A stretch of 64,000 bases of DNA, taken from RGIG8767 sp964487395. Lineage in GTDB: Bacteria > Bacillota > Clostridia > Lachnospirales > Lachnospiraceae. Numbering within the stretch: position 1 is the stretch's first letter; every line of letters starts with the position of its first letter. A program made the position numbers and the translations under genes. The stretch lies in assembly GCA_964487395.1 (NCBI GenBank), contig CAZAQH010000001.1, positions 19,914 through 83,913 on the forward strand, given 5' to 3'. Shown piece after piece: positions 54,546 to 62,623 of this stretch. The notes beneath the pieces were generated by a model, which searched no databases, was not told the origin of the DNA, and saw nothing but the letters and a program-made list of their open reading frames with translations.

Positions 54546-55874
54546 TTATTTGTCAATAGTTCCTGCATATTTTATTCGGTAAACTCTTGCAAGGGAATCA
54601 TCAATGCGTTCCTCGCTTATAGTTCCGTCTTTAACTGCCTGAATAACTCCTTCATAAGCAACTTCAAAATCTTCCGGCATCAAGAGCATATCAGATCCAG
54701 CTTTTAATGCTTTAACGCAAGCTTCATCCGATGTGTAATATTCTGTAACTGCTGACATATTTAACGCATCCGTTATGACAACTCCGTCATATCCTAACTC
54801 GCCACGTAAAACATCGGTTATCATCATTTTTGACAAGGATGCCGGTGTATTGTCACCTGTGATTTCCGGTAGGGAAATATGTCCTACCATAATCATTTGA
54901 CCTCCCGCATCAATACCAGCTTTAAAGGGAAGCAATTCTGTCTCTTTTAACTGTTCAAGAGTTCTGGTACTCACTGATAATCCACTATGTGGATCTCCAT
55001 CTGCATCTCCTTGTCCCGGAAAATGTTTCATACATGGAGTTACACCTGTTTCATTTAATGCCGTAACAGAAGATGTAACCATGTTCGATACTAATGCAGG
55101 ATCACTTCCAAAAGACCGTGCACCTATCGTTGTATTGTCTTCATTAGTCAATACATCCGCAACCGGTGCAAAATCAAGATTAAAACCGTACTTACACAAA
55201 TAGGTTCCTATATTCTGATATGAGGTATAAGCATTATTCGTATCACCCGTCTCACCAATTGTCTGCATATCATCTGTCTTATCTAACTTTAATGCTTCCT
55301 GAACTCTCGCAACTTTTCCGCCTTCTTCATCAACTGCAATAAAAATAGGATATTTACTCATGGAAACTGTATTTGCAATCATCTCTGTAATTTGAGATTC
55401 TGATTGAATATTCTGTTTGAAGTAAATAATTCCTCCAACCGGATATTTTTCCAGTGCCTCTTTTGTCCCATCTCCGGCTTTTACCGCAAGATTTACTCCT
55501 GTTAAACTCTCCGGCGTTACTATAAACAACCCTGCTACTTTATCTTCAAGACTCATTTCTGAAATGCAGGAATCCACTACTTCATTTAATAAATCTTCCT
55601 GTTTGTATTCAATAATTTCTTCTGTTGTCGTTTCTTCTTCCGTTTCTGTTTCTTCTATTGTTTCTGTCGTCGTTGTCTGTTCTTCTTCTATTTTTTGTTG
55701 CTTCATATCTTTGAAAACTTTATTGAGATAACGAACTCCAAAGAAACCACCAACAATAAGTGCGATTAGAATAAAAGCAATAACAAGGTATGCAATTATC
55801 TGATTCTGTTTTCTACGCTTTTTTCTTGCAAGTCTTCTATCGTCTAACTGTTCTGTTTCATCTATATTTTCCAT
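54546..55874 (-). CDS. Glycoside hydrolase family 3, NagZ-like, membrane anchored
   Basis: A 442-residue enzyme probably removing beta-N-acetylglucosamine from wall fragments. A transmembrane helix at about 26-48 anchors it, with the catalytic domain outside. A Thr/Glu-rich linker (TTTTETIEETETEEETTTEE, about 68-88) precedes the GH3 barrel: LFIVTPESLTG, PIFIAVDEEGGKVARVQ, PVADVLTNEDNTTIGARSFG, the NagZ signature CMKHFPGQGDADGDPHSG and GYDGVVITDALNMSAV with the nucleophile Asp. AAGGAGA precedes the ATG. It stands between a candidate noncoding RNA and tRNA-Gly. Confidence 0.93.
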   Translation of the reverse strand: MENIDETEQLDDRRLARKKRRKQNQIIAYLVIAFILIALIVGGFFGVRYLNKVFKDMKQQKIEEEQTTTTETIEETETEEETTTEEIIEYKQEDLLNEVVDSCISEMSLEDKVAGLFIVTPESLTGVNLAVKAGDGTKEALEKYPVGGIIYFKQNIQSESQITEMIANTVSMSKYPIFIAVDEEGGKVARVQEALKLDKTDDMQTIGETGDTNNAYTSYQNIGTYLCKYGFNLDFAPVADVLTNEDNTTIGARSFGSDPALVSNMVTSSVTALNETGVTPCMKHFPGQGDADGDPHSGLSVSTRTLEQLKETELLPFKAGIDAGGQMIMVGHISLPEITGDNTPASLSKMMITDVLRGELGYDGVVITDALNMSAVTEYYTSDEACVKALKAGSDMLLMPEDFEVAYEGVIQAVKDGTISEERIDDSLARVYRIKYAGTIDK

Positions 55875-55970
55875 AAGTGTTATCTCCTTTGCACATACAT
55901 ATTATCAGATTCATAAATATAAGTATAACACATTCTGAAAAAATACAAAATATAATTGTACGACAATAAG

Positions 55971-56007
55971 GAAGCGGGTACCAATTCGATTAATTGATAC
56001 CCGCTTC
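55971..56007 (-). terminator. Hairpin ending the candidate RNA
   Basis: Sixteen-pair stem with a 5-nt loop; on the minus strand it is followed by CTTATTG, with only a short T run. Could be terminator or part of the GH3 leader. Confidence 0.5.
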
Positions 56008-56295
56008 TACTCTGAAGTTTCCAATGGACTAATCCTCACTTTCAATCTGTATATTTCTAATACTCGTAGTACATCTATATAAATTTAAATCTTTCTAAAT
56101 CCCGATTCCGGATAATCAGATTACATTATTTGTACTACTTTCCTTCCCCTATTAATTCCATTTCTTAACCTTTATTCAATTGTTCTGACGCCTTTTCCAT
56201 TAATTTTTGTACGTAATGTACTGTAACGTTATTTTATCTTTTGTATTTTCGTTACCTTTTTCTAATGTACTTTACACGTCTCTTGAGGTGTTACT

Positions 56296-56349
56296 TTAGT
56301 ATTTTGGCGGTCCATACCTTCCTTTCTTTCGTATTTTACTTCCGTACAT
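56296..56349 (-). CDS. Possible 17-residue basic peptide inside the candidate RNA
   Basis: MYGSKIRKKGRYGPPKY, preceded by GAAGGGAAGAAG as a possible ribosome site that sits in the loop of the first predicted stem; the ATG itself is in the stem (GTACAT/ATGTAC). It may be a leader peptide or chance, since the region is purine-rich and yields Lys/Arg codons easily. Confidence 0.2.
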   Translation of the reverse strand: MYGSKIRKKGRYGPPKY

Positions 56350-56415
56350 CTTCTTCCCTTCTACAATATCTGGATATTGTAATATGTACTTGTTTTTTCT
56401 TTTGTTTATAATTGA

Positions 56416-56444
56416 ATTATATATTCTCCCTTTTGATTTGTCAA
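56416..56444 (-). promoter_or_regulatory. Perfect consensus sigma-A promoter
   Basis: Minus strand TTGACA (56439-56444), 17-nt spacer, TATAAT (56416-56421). It is more than 540 nt from the next minus-strand protein gene (GH3), so it drives a long untranslated RNA. Confidence 0.85.
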
Positions 56445-56603
56445 CACATTTTTTAAATATTTTCATTGTTTTTGTAATTTGGTTGTATTTTGTGTCATTA
56501 TAATTGTTAAGTTATCGCGTTTTTCCGAATTGTAGTTACAATTATTATCAATAATAAGAGTCAAGCTCCCACTTTACACCATATTTGATATCATATAAAA
56601 TGA
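56445..56603. other. AT-rich spacer with one small palindrome
   Basis: No gene is seen. AATTGTA-GT-TACAATT at 56528-56543 is a perfect 7-bp inverted repeat, and a TATAAT at 56499-56504 on plus lacks a convincing -35. Confidence 0.5.
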
Positions 56604-56780
56604 TAGGTAATTGCAAAATTAATAAGACTAACTCATTGTCGATACAAATGAATACAATCTAAGTGAGGTGCTTGTGAGCGTGTCAGAAAACTGTTACCAG
56701 CGAGCAGCAGTGCAAACATGCCGAACGTGATTGTATCATTTGTGGAGACCATATAGACTTTGTTATTTTGCAATTACCTA
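56604..56780. mobile_element. MITE-like element with TA target duplication
   Basis: 177 bp with perfect 14-bp terminal inverted repeats GGTAATTGCAAAAT, each flanked outside by TA. Similarity of the two ends continues inward (AAGACTA / AAAGTCTA and ACAAATGAATACAATC / ACAAATGATACAATC). The core is GC-rich and contains TGAGCGT and AGCGAGCAG, also found in the insertion at 12202-12282. There is no transposase ORF. TA duplication suggests mobilisation by an IS630/Tc1-mariner-type enzyme. Confidence 0.6.
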
Positions 56781-56812
56781 ATATAACGCAAAAAGAAAGG
56801 TAAGGTGATGTT

Positions 56813-57448
56813 ATGTCATATAAAGATAATTCTTTTGAAATACTTGCAAACAACGTAATTAAAAATCTGGAAAAACGTAATATGGAAGGTTATTATTTTA
56901 AGGATTCCAAGTCTTGTGTTGCCACTATTTTAGATATGATTCCTGATAACAGCAAAATAAGCTGGGGTGGTTCTATGACTATAGAAGAAACTGGTCTTAT
57001 GGATGCTTTAAAGAATGGAAATTATGAATTAATAGATAGAACTCTTGCAAAAGACGAAAAGGAATCCCGTGAATTATTTGCAAAAGCCGTATTAGCTGAT
57101 TACTTTTTTATGAGTACAAATGCTATGACATATGATGGAGAACTTGTAAATATTGACGGAAAAGGCAATCGTGTTGCCTGTCTTATCCAAGGTCCCGAGT
57201 ATGTATTTGTTGTAGTAGGACGTAATAAGCTTACTGCTTCTATTGATTCTGCCGTTGAACGTGTACGCAATGTCGCTTCACCTGCTAATGCCATTCGTTT
57301 AAAACGTAATCTCCCCTGTGGATTAACCGGAAGATGTTATGATTGTCTTTCTCCTGACTGTTTCTGTAATCAGGTAGTAATTACACGTAGAAACGGACAA
57401 CCTGGAAGAATTAAAGTTTTCCTTATTAATGAAGATTTAGGTTACTAA
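56813..57448 (+). CDS. LUD-domain protein (LutC/YkgG-like)
   Basis: A 211-residue LUD-domain protein. The domain runs from LEKRNMEGYYFKDSKS (about 20-35) through ISWGGSMTIEETGLMDAL and FMSTNAMTYDGELVNIDGKG to VVVGRNKLTASIDSAVERVR. An unusual C-terminal cysteine cluster (PCGLTGRCYDCLSPDCFC) could bind a metal or Fe-S centre. LutC relatives take part in lactate oxidation with LutAB, which are absent here, so the role is open. AAGGTGATG precedes the ATG, and the MITE-like element ends 32 nt upstream and may supply its promoter. Confidence 0.9.
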   Translation: MSYKDNSFEILANNVIKNLEKRNMEGYYFKDSKSCVATILDMIPDNSKISWGGSMTIEETGLMDALKNGNYELIDRTLAKDEKESRELFAKAVLADYFFMSTNAMTYDGELVNIDGKGNRVACLIQGPEYVFVVVGRNKLTASIDSAVERVRNVASPANAIRLKRNLPCGLTGRCYDCLSPDCFCNQVVITRRNGQPGRIKVFLINEDLGY

Positions 57449-57464
57449 TCCATTACATAAATAA

Positions 57465-57504
57465 CAAAAAAATCGGTAGCATTAAATTGCTACCGATTTT
57501 TTTG
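57465..57504. terminator. Bidirectional terminator between the LUD gene and aspartate kinase
   Basis: CAAAAAAATCGGTAGCA and TGCTACCGATTTTTTTG form a perfect 17-bp stem with a 6-nt loop; A/T runs allow termination from both converging genes. Confidence 0.93.
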
Positions 57505-57508
57505 TATT

Positions 57509-58828
57509 TTATAACTGCGAAACAACAAATATATCATAAATTGCCTTGATAGCTGTCTCAAAATCATCATTGCATACACCAATGATAATATTTAACTCAG
57601 AAGATCCCTGATCAATCATCTTAACGTTAACATTTGCATGTGCAAGTGCAGAGAAAATTCTTCCTGCTGTACCTCTTGTAGACTTCATACCTCGTCCAAC
57701 AACAGCGATTAACGCCAAATCAGCTTCAATATCAATGGCGTCCGGCTTAGCCAAACGATGGATTCCTGATACTACCTGCTGTTCTTTATCTATAAATTCA
57801 TCTTGATGAACAAAAACAGTCAATGTATCAATTCCTGATGGAACATGCTCAAATGATATTCCATTATCTTCAAATACATTTAATACCTTACGTCCAAAAC
57901 CTATTTCAGAATTCATCAAATCTTTTTCAATATTAACAGAACAGAAGCCTTTTTTACCTGCAATACCGGTAATAACATATTTTGACTTCTGGCAGGTACT
58001 TTCCACAATCCAGGTTCCATTATCATCCGGTGAATTTGTATTTTTAATATTAATAGGAATTCCTTCGATTCTTACCGGGAAAATAGCATCTTCATGAAGT
58101 ACTGTTGCACCCATATAAGAAAGTTCTCGAAGTTCTCTGTATGTTATCGTTTCGATTCCTTTTGGATTTTTAATAATTCTTGGATCTGCAATTAAAAATC
58201 CGGATACATCCGTCCAGTTCTCATATACATCTGCACGTACTGCTCTTGCCACAATAGAACCTGTGATATCAGAGCCACCTCTTGAAAAAGTTTTGACTGT
58301 TCCATCCGGAAGACTGCCATAAAATCCAGGAATAACTGCGCTTTCTGTTTTCTTTAATCTCTCAGACAGCACTTCATTTGTTTTGTCTGCATTAAATTCT
58401 CCATTTTCCTTAAAGAAGATATATTCAGCTGCGTCAATAAATTCATAATTTAAATATGCTGCCATAATTTTTCCGTTTAAAAATTCTCCACGGCTTGCTG
58501 CATAATTCTCACCGGCATGATTTTTAAAATTCTGTTCGATTATCTTAAAATCATCTTCTAATGATAAAGTCAAAGAAAGACCTGCTATGATTTCATTATA
58601 TCTTTCTGCAATTGCTTTTAACTCTTTGGCAAAATCTTTTCCACTTTCTGCAATTTCATAGCACTTATAAAGCATATCTGTAACTTTTGTATCTTCTTTA
58701 AATCTCTTGCCCGGTGCACTTGGAACTACATATCTTCTTGCTGAATCCGCATGAATGATTTTTCCGACTTTTTTAAACTGCTCGGCACTTGCCAGTGAAC
58801 TTCCACCGAATTTTACTACTTTTTTCAT
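57509..58828 (-). CDS. lysC: Aspartate kinase
   Basis: Phosphorylates aspartate, the first step towards lysine, threonine and methionine. The 439-residue chain starts KKVVKFGGSSLASAEQFKKV (kinase signature) and has TFSRGGSDITGSIVARAVRA near residue 185 and ENWTDVSGFLIADPRII near 208. Two ACT domains follow from about 290, e.g. IAGKKGFCSVNIEKDLMNSE and LALIAVVGRGMKSTRGTAGR, which normally give allosteric control by lysine or threonine. It is the last gene of the ACT-hom-kinase-lysC operon and ends at a shared terminator. Confidence 0.95.
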   Translation of the reverse strand: MKKVVKFGGSSLASAEQFKKVGKIIHADSARRYVVPSAPGKRFKEDTKVTDMLYKCYEIAESGKDFAKELKAIAERYNEIIAGLSLTLSLEDDFKIIEQNFKNHAGENYAASRGEFLNGKIMAAYLNYEFIDAAEYIFFKENGEFNADKTNEVLSERLKKTESAVIPGFYGSLPDGTVKTFSRGGSDITGSIVARAVRADVYENWTDVSGFLIADPRIIKNPKGIETITYRELRELSYMGATVLHEDAIFPVRIEGIPINIKNTNSPDDNGTWIVESTCQKSKYVITGIAGKKGFCSVNIEKDLMNSEIGFGRKVLNVFEDNGISFEHVPSGIDTLTVFVHQDEFIDKEQQVVSGIHRLAKPDAIDIEADLALIAVVGRGMKSTRGTAGRIFSALAHANVNVKMIDQGSSELNIIIGVCNDDFETAIKAIYDIFVVSQL

Positions 58829-58849
58829 AATATTATGCTCCCTATATAT

Positions 58850-60052
58850 TTATCTGCTGAATAAATAGTCAATCAAAGTATGCCCTTTATCAACTACATT
58901 CTTACCTGCTGTGGCTTCTTTTTCATTATAATTCCATGTGTTGCTCTGAATATTGGTGGAATCAAATAATAAATATGGCACATTATCCGCTGTGTGAGTT
59001 CGAACACGAACAGGGGTTGGATGATCCGAAAGTACAAGCAGGCGATAATCAACCTGTTTTTCATCCAAGGCTTTTGTTAAACGAGCAATAACACGTTGAT
59101 CCAGATATTCGATTGCTTTTACCTTTTTCTCATAACTGCCTTGGTGCCCCATCTCATCAGGTGCTTCTACATGAATATATGCAAAGTCATAATTATCTTC
59201 TAAAAGTGCTTTTAATGCTGCATCTGTTTTACCTTCGTAATTGGTATTTAAACCTCCATTAGCGCCTTCGACTATTGAAACACCCATAGAAGCACCAACT
59301 GCTATTCCTTTCAGTAAATCAACAGCAGAAATCATCATACCTTTTTTTCCGGTCTTTTTTTCAAAGGAAGTTAACATCGGTTTCGTACCGGCACCCCAGA
59401 ACCAACAGCAGTTAGCTGGATGTAATCCCTGTTTTTTTCTTTCTATATTAAGAGGATGATTTTTTAGAATCTCATAACTTTTCTTCATCATGTCTCTTAA
59501 TACATTATCTTCCGGTAAATACTTACCAATGACTTGTGTTAACACATCATGTGGCGGAGTCAGGTCTACTACCTTACCATTATTCCAAATAAGACAATGA
59601 CGATAACTGGTACCAACAAAAAAATGATGTGTTTCATTTTCTAACTGTTCCTGAACTGCTTTTAGTAAAACAGCGCAGTCCTCGGTACTGATTTCATCGG
59701 CACTGTGATCAATGATAGTCTGTTGTTCAAAAGGAACATCTTCTTCAGATATTGTCACAATATTACATCTTAATGCAATATCTGTATCCTTCATGGGAAC
59801 TCCAATACTTAATGCCTCTAATGGTGAGCGTCCCGAATAATATATTTTAGGGTCATATCCCAATACTGATAAATTTGCCGTATCCGAACCCGGCTTCATT
59901 CCATCCGGTATCGTATGTACCATGCCAATCTCTGACATTTTACTCAAGCGGTCAAGACAAGGCGTAGAAGCATACTCAATTGCTGTCTTATCTCCGAGTT
60001 CTTTTATAGGCTCATCTGCCATTCCATCGCCTAACACCACAATATATTTCAT
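58850..60052 (-). CDS. Phosphoglycerate-mutase-family enzyme, probable homoserine kinase
   Basis: A 400-residue alkaline-phosphatase-superfamily enzyme of the ApgM type: IVVLGDGMADEPIKELGD (metal Asp) at 4-21, STPCLDRLSKMSEIGMVHTI, MKPGSDTANLSVLGYDP (phosphoacceptor Ser in SDTANL) near 52-68, AYIHVEAPDEMGHQG near 280 and LVLSDHPTPVRVRTHTADNV near 345. The same family includes forms annotated as proposed homoserine kinase. Its position between homoserine dehydrogenase and aspartate kinase supports that role over glycolytic mutase, but the sequence alone does not prove it. Confidence 0.88.
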   Translation of the reverse strand: MKYIVVLGDGMADEPIKELGDKTAIEYASTPCLDRLSKMSEIGMVHTIPDGMKPGSDTANLSVLGYDPKIYYSGRSPLEALSIGVPMKDTDIALRCNIVTISEEDVPFEQQTIIDHSADEISTEDCAVLLKAVQEQLENETHHFFVGTSYRHCLIWNNGKVVDLTPPHDVLTQVIGKYLPEDNVLRDMMKKSYEILKNHPLNIERKKQGLHPANCCWFWGAGTKPMLTSFEKKTGKKGMMISAVDLLKGIAVGASMGVSIVEGANGGLNTNYEGKTDAALKALLEDNYDFAYIHVEAPDEMGHQGSYEKKVKAIEYLDQRVIARLTKALDEKQVDYRLLVLSDHPTPVRVRTHTADNVPYLLFDSTNIQSNTWNYNEKEATAGKNVVDKGHTLIDYLFSR

Positions 60053-60070
60053 TTCAAGCCTCCAAATAGT

Positions 60071-61273
60071 TTATTCTTCTACACGAATAACCGACAATAC
60101 CTTATTAACACCGGAAAGTCTATCTTCAAATGCTTTTTCGGTCATTGTATCTGACACAAATGCAAATTCTTCATCCGTAATACGAATCTCATTTACATGT
60201 CCAAAGGAGTTAAGAACCGCCCCTCTGTCTTCTATTGCAATTCTTACAAAAAACTTTCTTTCAGAATTCTTATAATCATTTAAAACTACTTTTTCTGCAT
60301 CCCAGAAACATGGAAGTGTATTGCCAAGATTCTTACCACAGTCAATTGCATCTGATACAACCGCACTTGCAGTAGCAAGTTTACCAGCTCCCTGTCCATA
60401 GAACATAACATCCCCAAGCATATTACCAGTTACATAGATTCCGTTAAATACACCGTTTACTCCATTTAAAGGATGTTCTTCACCAATCATAAATGGAGCA
60501 ACAAGTGCTGTTGTTCCTTCATCAGAATTCTCACTGACAGCTAAAAGTTTGATTGATTTATTCATAACCTTTGCATATGCGAAATCACGTGTTGTAATCT
60601 TAGTAATTCCTTCTGTATGTATATCTTCATAATTAACATTTTTACCTGTCATCAAAGAAGACAATATAGCAATTTTACGACATGCATCATATCCCTCTAC
60701 ATCTGCTTCCGGATTGCGTTCTGCATATCCTTTATCCTGTGCTTCTTTTAATACTTCATCAAACGCAATGCCTTCTTTAGACATTTTAGTAAGAATATAG
60801 TTCGTAGTTCCGTTTAAAATACCCATTATTTTTTCGATTTTTTCTGATGCAAGTGAAGTATTCATTGGGCGAATAATTGGGATTCCGCCACCAACACTTG
60901 CTTCAAACATATAATTACATTTATTCTCTTTTGCAGTCTGTAAAAGTTCCGGTCCAAAATCTGCTACAAGAGCTTTATTGGAAGTACATACGCTTTTTCC
61001 TTTTAACAACGCATCCTTGGTGTATTGATATGCCGGACGAATTCCGCCCATGGTCTCACATACAATTTTAACTTCCGGGTCATTTAAAATAATGTCAAAA
61101 TCATGAACAACCTTATCTTCATTAGGATCCCCAGGGAAATCCCTTAAATCCAATATATATTTTACATTAAGAGTATCACCGGTCTTCTTGGCAATCGTCT
61201 CCTTATTCTCATCTATTACCTGTACAACACCGCTTCCAACTGTGCCATATCCTAAAACTGCAACTTGTATCAT
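60071..61273 (-). CDS. hom: Homoserine dehydrogenase
   Basis: Reduces aspartate semialdehyde to homoserine. The 400-residue chain begins VAVLGYGTVGSGVVQVIDEN (nucleotide-binding) and has ETMGGIRPAYQYTKDALLKG near 72, VCTSNKALVADFGPELL, EASVGGGIPIIRPMNTSLAS near 125, LNGTTNYILTKMSKEG and EAQDKGYAERNPEADVEGYD near 175. The C-terminal 75 residues form a short ACT-like domain (FFVRIAIEDRGAVLNSFGH). It follows the ACT regulator gene by 12 nt and precedes the homoserine kinase candidate by 18 nt. Confidence 0.96.
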   Translation of the reverse strand: MIQVAVLGYGTVGSGVVQVIDENKETIAKKTGDTLNVKYILDLRDFPGDPNEDKVVHDFDIILNDPEVKIVCETMGGIRPAYQYTKDALLKGKSVCTSNKALVADFGPELLQTAKENKCNYMFEASVGGGIPIIRPMNTSLASEKIEKIMGILNGTTNYILTKMSKEGIAFDEVLKEAQDKGYAERNPEADVEGYDACRKIAILSSLMTGKNVNYEDIHTEGITKITTRDFAYAKVMNKSIKLLAVSENSDEGTTALVAPFMIGEEHPLNGVNGVFNGIYVTGNMLGDVMFYGQGAGKLATASAVVSDAIDCGKNLGNTLPCFWDAEKVVLNDYKNSERKFFVRIAIEDRGAVLNSFGHVNEIRITDEEFAFVSDTMTEKAFEDRLSGVNKVLSVIRVEE

Positions 61274-61285
61274 TGTTTTTCCTCC

Positions 61286-61729
61286 CTAATCCTTGGCTTG
61301 TATTTTTACATGATGTACACCTTTTTGCTGTTCCATACATTCTAACATCTTCGATACATCTTTCGTGGTCTCTAAAACCTGAATGCTAAGGCTTAACGCT
61401 GCCACACCATTAATCGGAATACTTTGATGAATGGTAAGAATGTTAGCGCCAAAATCAGCAATAATTTTTAAAACATCCGATAATATCCCCGGTTCATCAT
61501 CCATGTTAAACGTCAGGGTAATCGTAGTCCCCTGTGAATTATCATGAAAACGAAAAATATCATCCTTGTACTTATAAAAAGAACTGCGGCTGATACCAAC
61601 ACGATCCGCAGCATCCTGAACCGACATGGCCTTTTCCGTCTCTAACAGTCGTTTGGCTTCCACAACCTTTAGCAATACTTCCGGAACCGCCTTTTGCTTT
61701 ACTAAAAAATAACCTGTTGTCTCTGACAT
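61286..61729 (-). CDS. ACT-domain regulator, PheB/UPF0735 type
   Basis: A 147-residue protein with an N-terminal helix-turn-helix-like part (MSVQDAADRVGISRSSFYKY, about 34-53) and a C-terminal ACT domain (TITLTFNMDDEPGILSDVLK, about 69-88). The family is usually encoded beside homoserine dehydrogenase or prephenate dehydratase genes. It may sense an amino acid and regulate this operon. It is the first gene, preceded by a promoter at 61803-61831. Confidence 0.92.
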   Translation of the reverse strand: MSETTGYFLVKQKAVPEVLLKVVEAKRLLETEKAMSVQDAADRVGISRSSFYKYKDDIFRFHDNSQGTTITLTFNMDDEPGILSDVLKIIADFGANILTIHQSIPINGVAALSLSIQVLETTKDVSKMLECMEQQKGVHHVKIQAKD

Positions 61730-61802
61730 CTTTGTTCTTCCTCAACGTACAATCGTCTTTTTTTGTCTTTGTATCGCGTACATTTGTCTGCTGTCGAAAG
61801 AT

Positions 61803-61831
61803 ATCATAGCATAATTCCCAAAACGTGGCAA
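61803..61831 (-). promoter_or_regulatory. Sigma-A promoter of the homoserine operon
   Basis: Minus strand TTGCCA (61826-61831), 17-nt spacer, TATGAT (61803-61808), with about 70 nt of leader before the ACT gene. No T-box or riboswitch fold is recognised in the leader. Confidence 0.75.
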
Positions 61832-61861
61832 CTATTTTTGTGAAAAAATACAATATTTTTC

Positions 61862-62563
61862 CTATCTAAAGAAAAACTGACGTATCCCAAATAGTAAAAG
61901 TAAATGTAACGGATAAAAAAGATAAAAGAAATATTTATTCATTCCTTTTTTTCGTATTCCATTATAAAAGTAAATAAAGACAAAGGAAATTACAGATGTA
62001 ATTTCCCACATAAAGCAAATTGCACCACAGATACACTGCAATTTTCTGTCCTGTCTTGTTATGTATAAAACAAAAATCAGGGCTACACCCATTGCACCGT
62101 AATCTGTATTGCAAAGTTCTGCCAATACTGCACAGCCTGCACCAACAAGTAACATAGCAGGTATTTTCAGTTCCCACTGCTTTTTTTCTATCATCTGACA
62201 AATAATCATCGCAAGTAATCCAAAAAACAATGTCCAGAACACATTTTGATAAGCAAAGGTTATGTCTCCCCGAAATGCAAGATCAAACGGATATTCTGAA
62301 ATAAGTGCAAATATTGTTAGATTAATCAGGTATTTCCACTTATTACGAGTATGCATAACACCCTCTACCAGTAAAAAACAGCAAACAGGAAATGAAATCC
62401 TTCCAATTCCGCGCAAAATCCAGTCTACTTTAACCATATCCGGATACATAAGTGTAATACCGTTCTTTTCAATGATGGCTGCTCCTATATGGTCAATAAA
62501 CATTGTTATTATGGCTATCCATTTCAAACTATTCGATGTAAGGCCTTTTTTGATATTTTCCAC
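61862..62563 (-). CDS. TraX family membrane protein
   Basis: A 233-residue integral membrane protein with about seven helices. The start GLTSNSLKWIAIITMFIDHIGAAII and later RGIGRISFPVCCFLLVEGV and YPFDLAFRGD are typical of TraX-like proteins, named for F-pilin acetylation but common in chromosomes without conjugation genes. It uses a GTG start at 62563, with AGGGG six bases upstream. No transfer genes are near, so an acyl-transfer role at the envelope is only a family-based suggestion. Confidence 0.9.
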   Translation of the reverse strand: MENIKKGLTSNSLKWIAIITMFIDHIGAAIIEKNGITLMYPDMVKVDWILRGIGRISFPVCCFLLVEGVMHTRNKWKYLINLTIFALISEYPFDLAFRGDITFAYQNVFWTLFFGLLAMIICQMIEKKQWELKIPAMLLVGAGCAVLAELCNTDYGAMGVALIFVLYITRQDRKLQCICGAICFMWEITSVISFVFIYFYNGIRKKGMNKYFFYLFYPLHLLLLFGIRQFFFR

Positions 62564-62580
62564 AATAATCCCCTTTCATG

Positions 62581-62609
62581 AAAAAAGACTCCGGATATTA
62601 TCCGGAGTC
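62581..62609 (-). terminator. Terminator after glyA
   Basis: GACTCCGGAT and ATCCGGAGTC form a 10-bp stem with a 3-nt loop, followed on the minus strand by TTTTTT, 15 nt past the glyA stop. Confidence 0.92.
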
Positions 62610-62623
62610 ATCTGTCGTACACA

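Larger units (their letters stand above)
55966..56409 (-). ncRNA. Candidate structured noncoding RNA, about 440 nt
   Basis: Minus-strand transcript predicted from a fully consensus promoter (56416-56444) to a strong 16-pair hairpin at 55971-56007 (GAAGCGGGTATCAATT with AATTGGTACCCGCTTC, one G-U). The interval is purine-rich on this strand and lacks a long ORF. Local pairings include ACAATATC-CA-GATATTGT inside a GTACAT...ATGTAC stem, GTAACG...CGTTAC, and a long-range GTAGTACA...TGTACTAC. It does not match 6S, tmRNA, SRP, RNase P or T-box features known to me. It ends about 90 nt before the GH3 start, so it could instead be a leader. Confidence 0.45.

Noticed and set aside
55966..56409. Decayed protein gene
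   Set aside because: Short open stretches such as MEKASEQLNKG appear, but stops occur in all frames and no family is recognisable; purine bias alone gives such codons. Kept as RNA candidate.
61730..61802. T-box or amino acid riboswitch before the homoserine operon
   Set aside because: No T-box sequence (GGUGGNACC) or large fold is visible in the 70-nt leader.
61572..61853. 93-residue minus frame
   Set aside because: Overlaps the ACT regulator in another frame and the promoter at 61803; no ribosome site.
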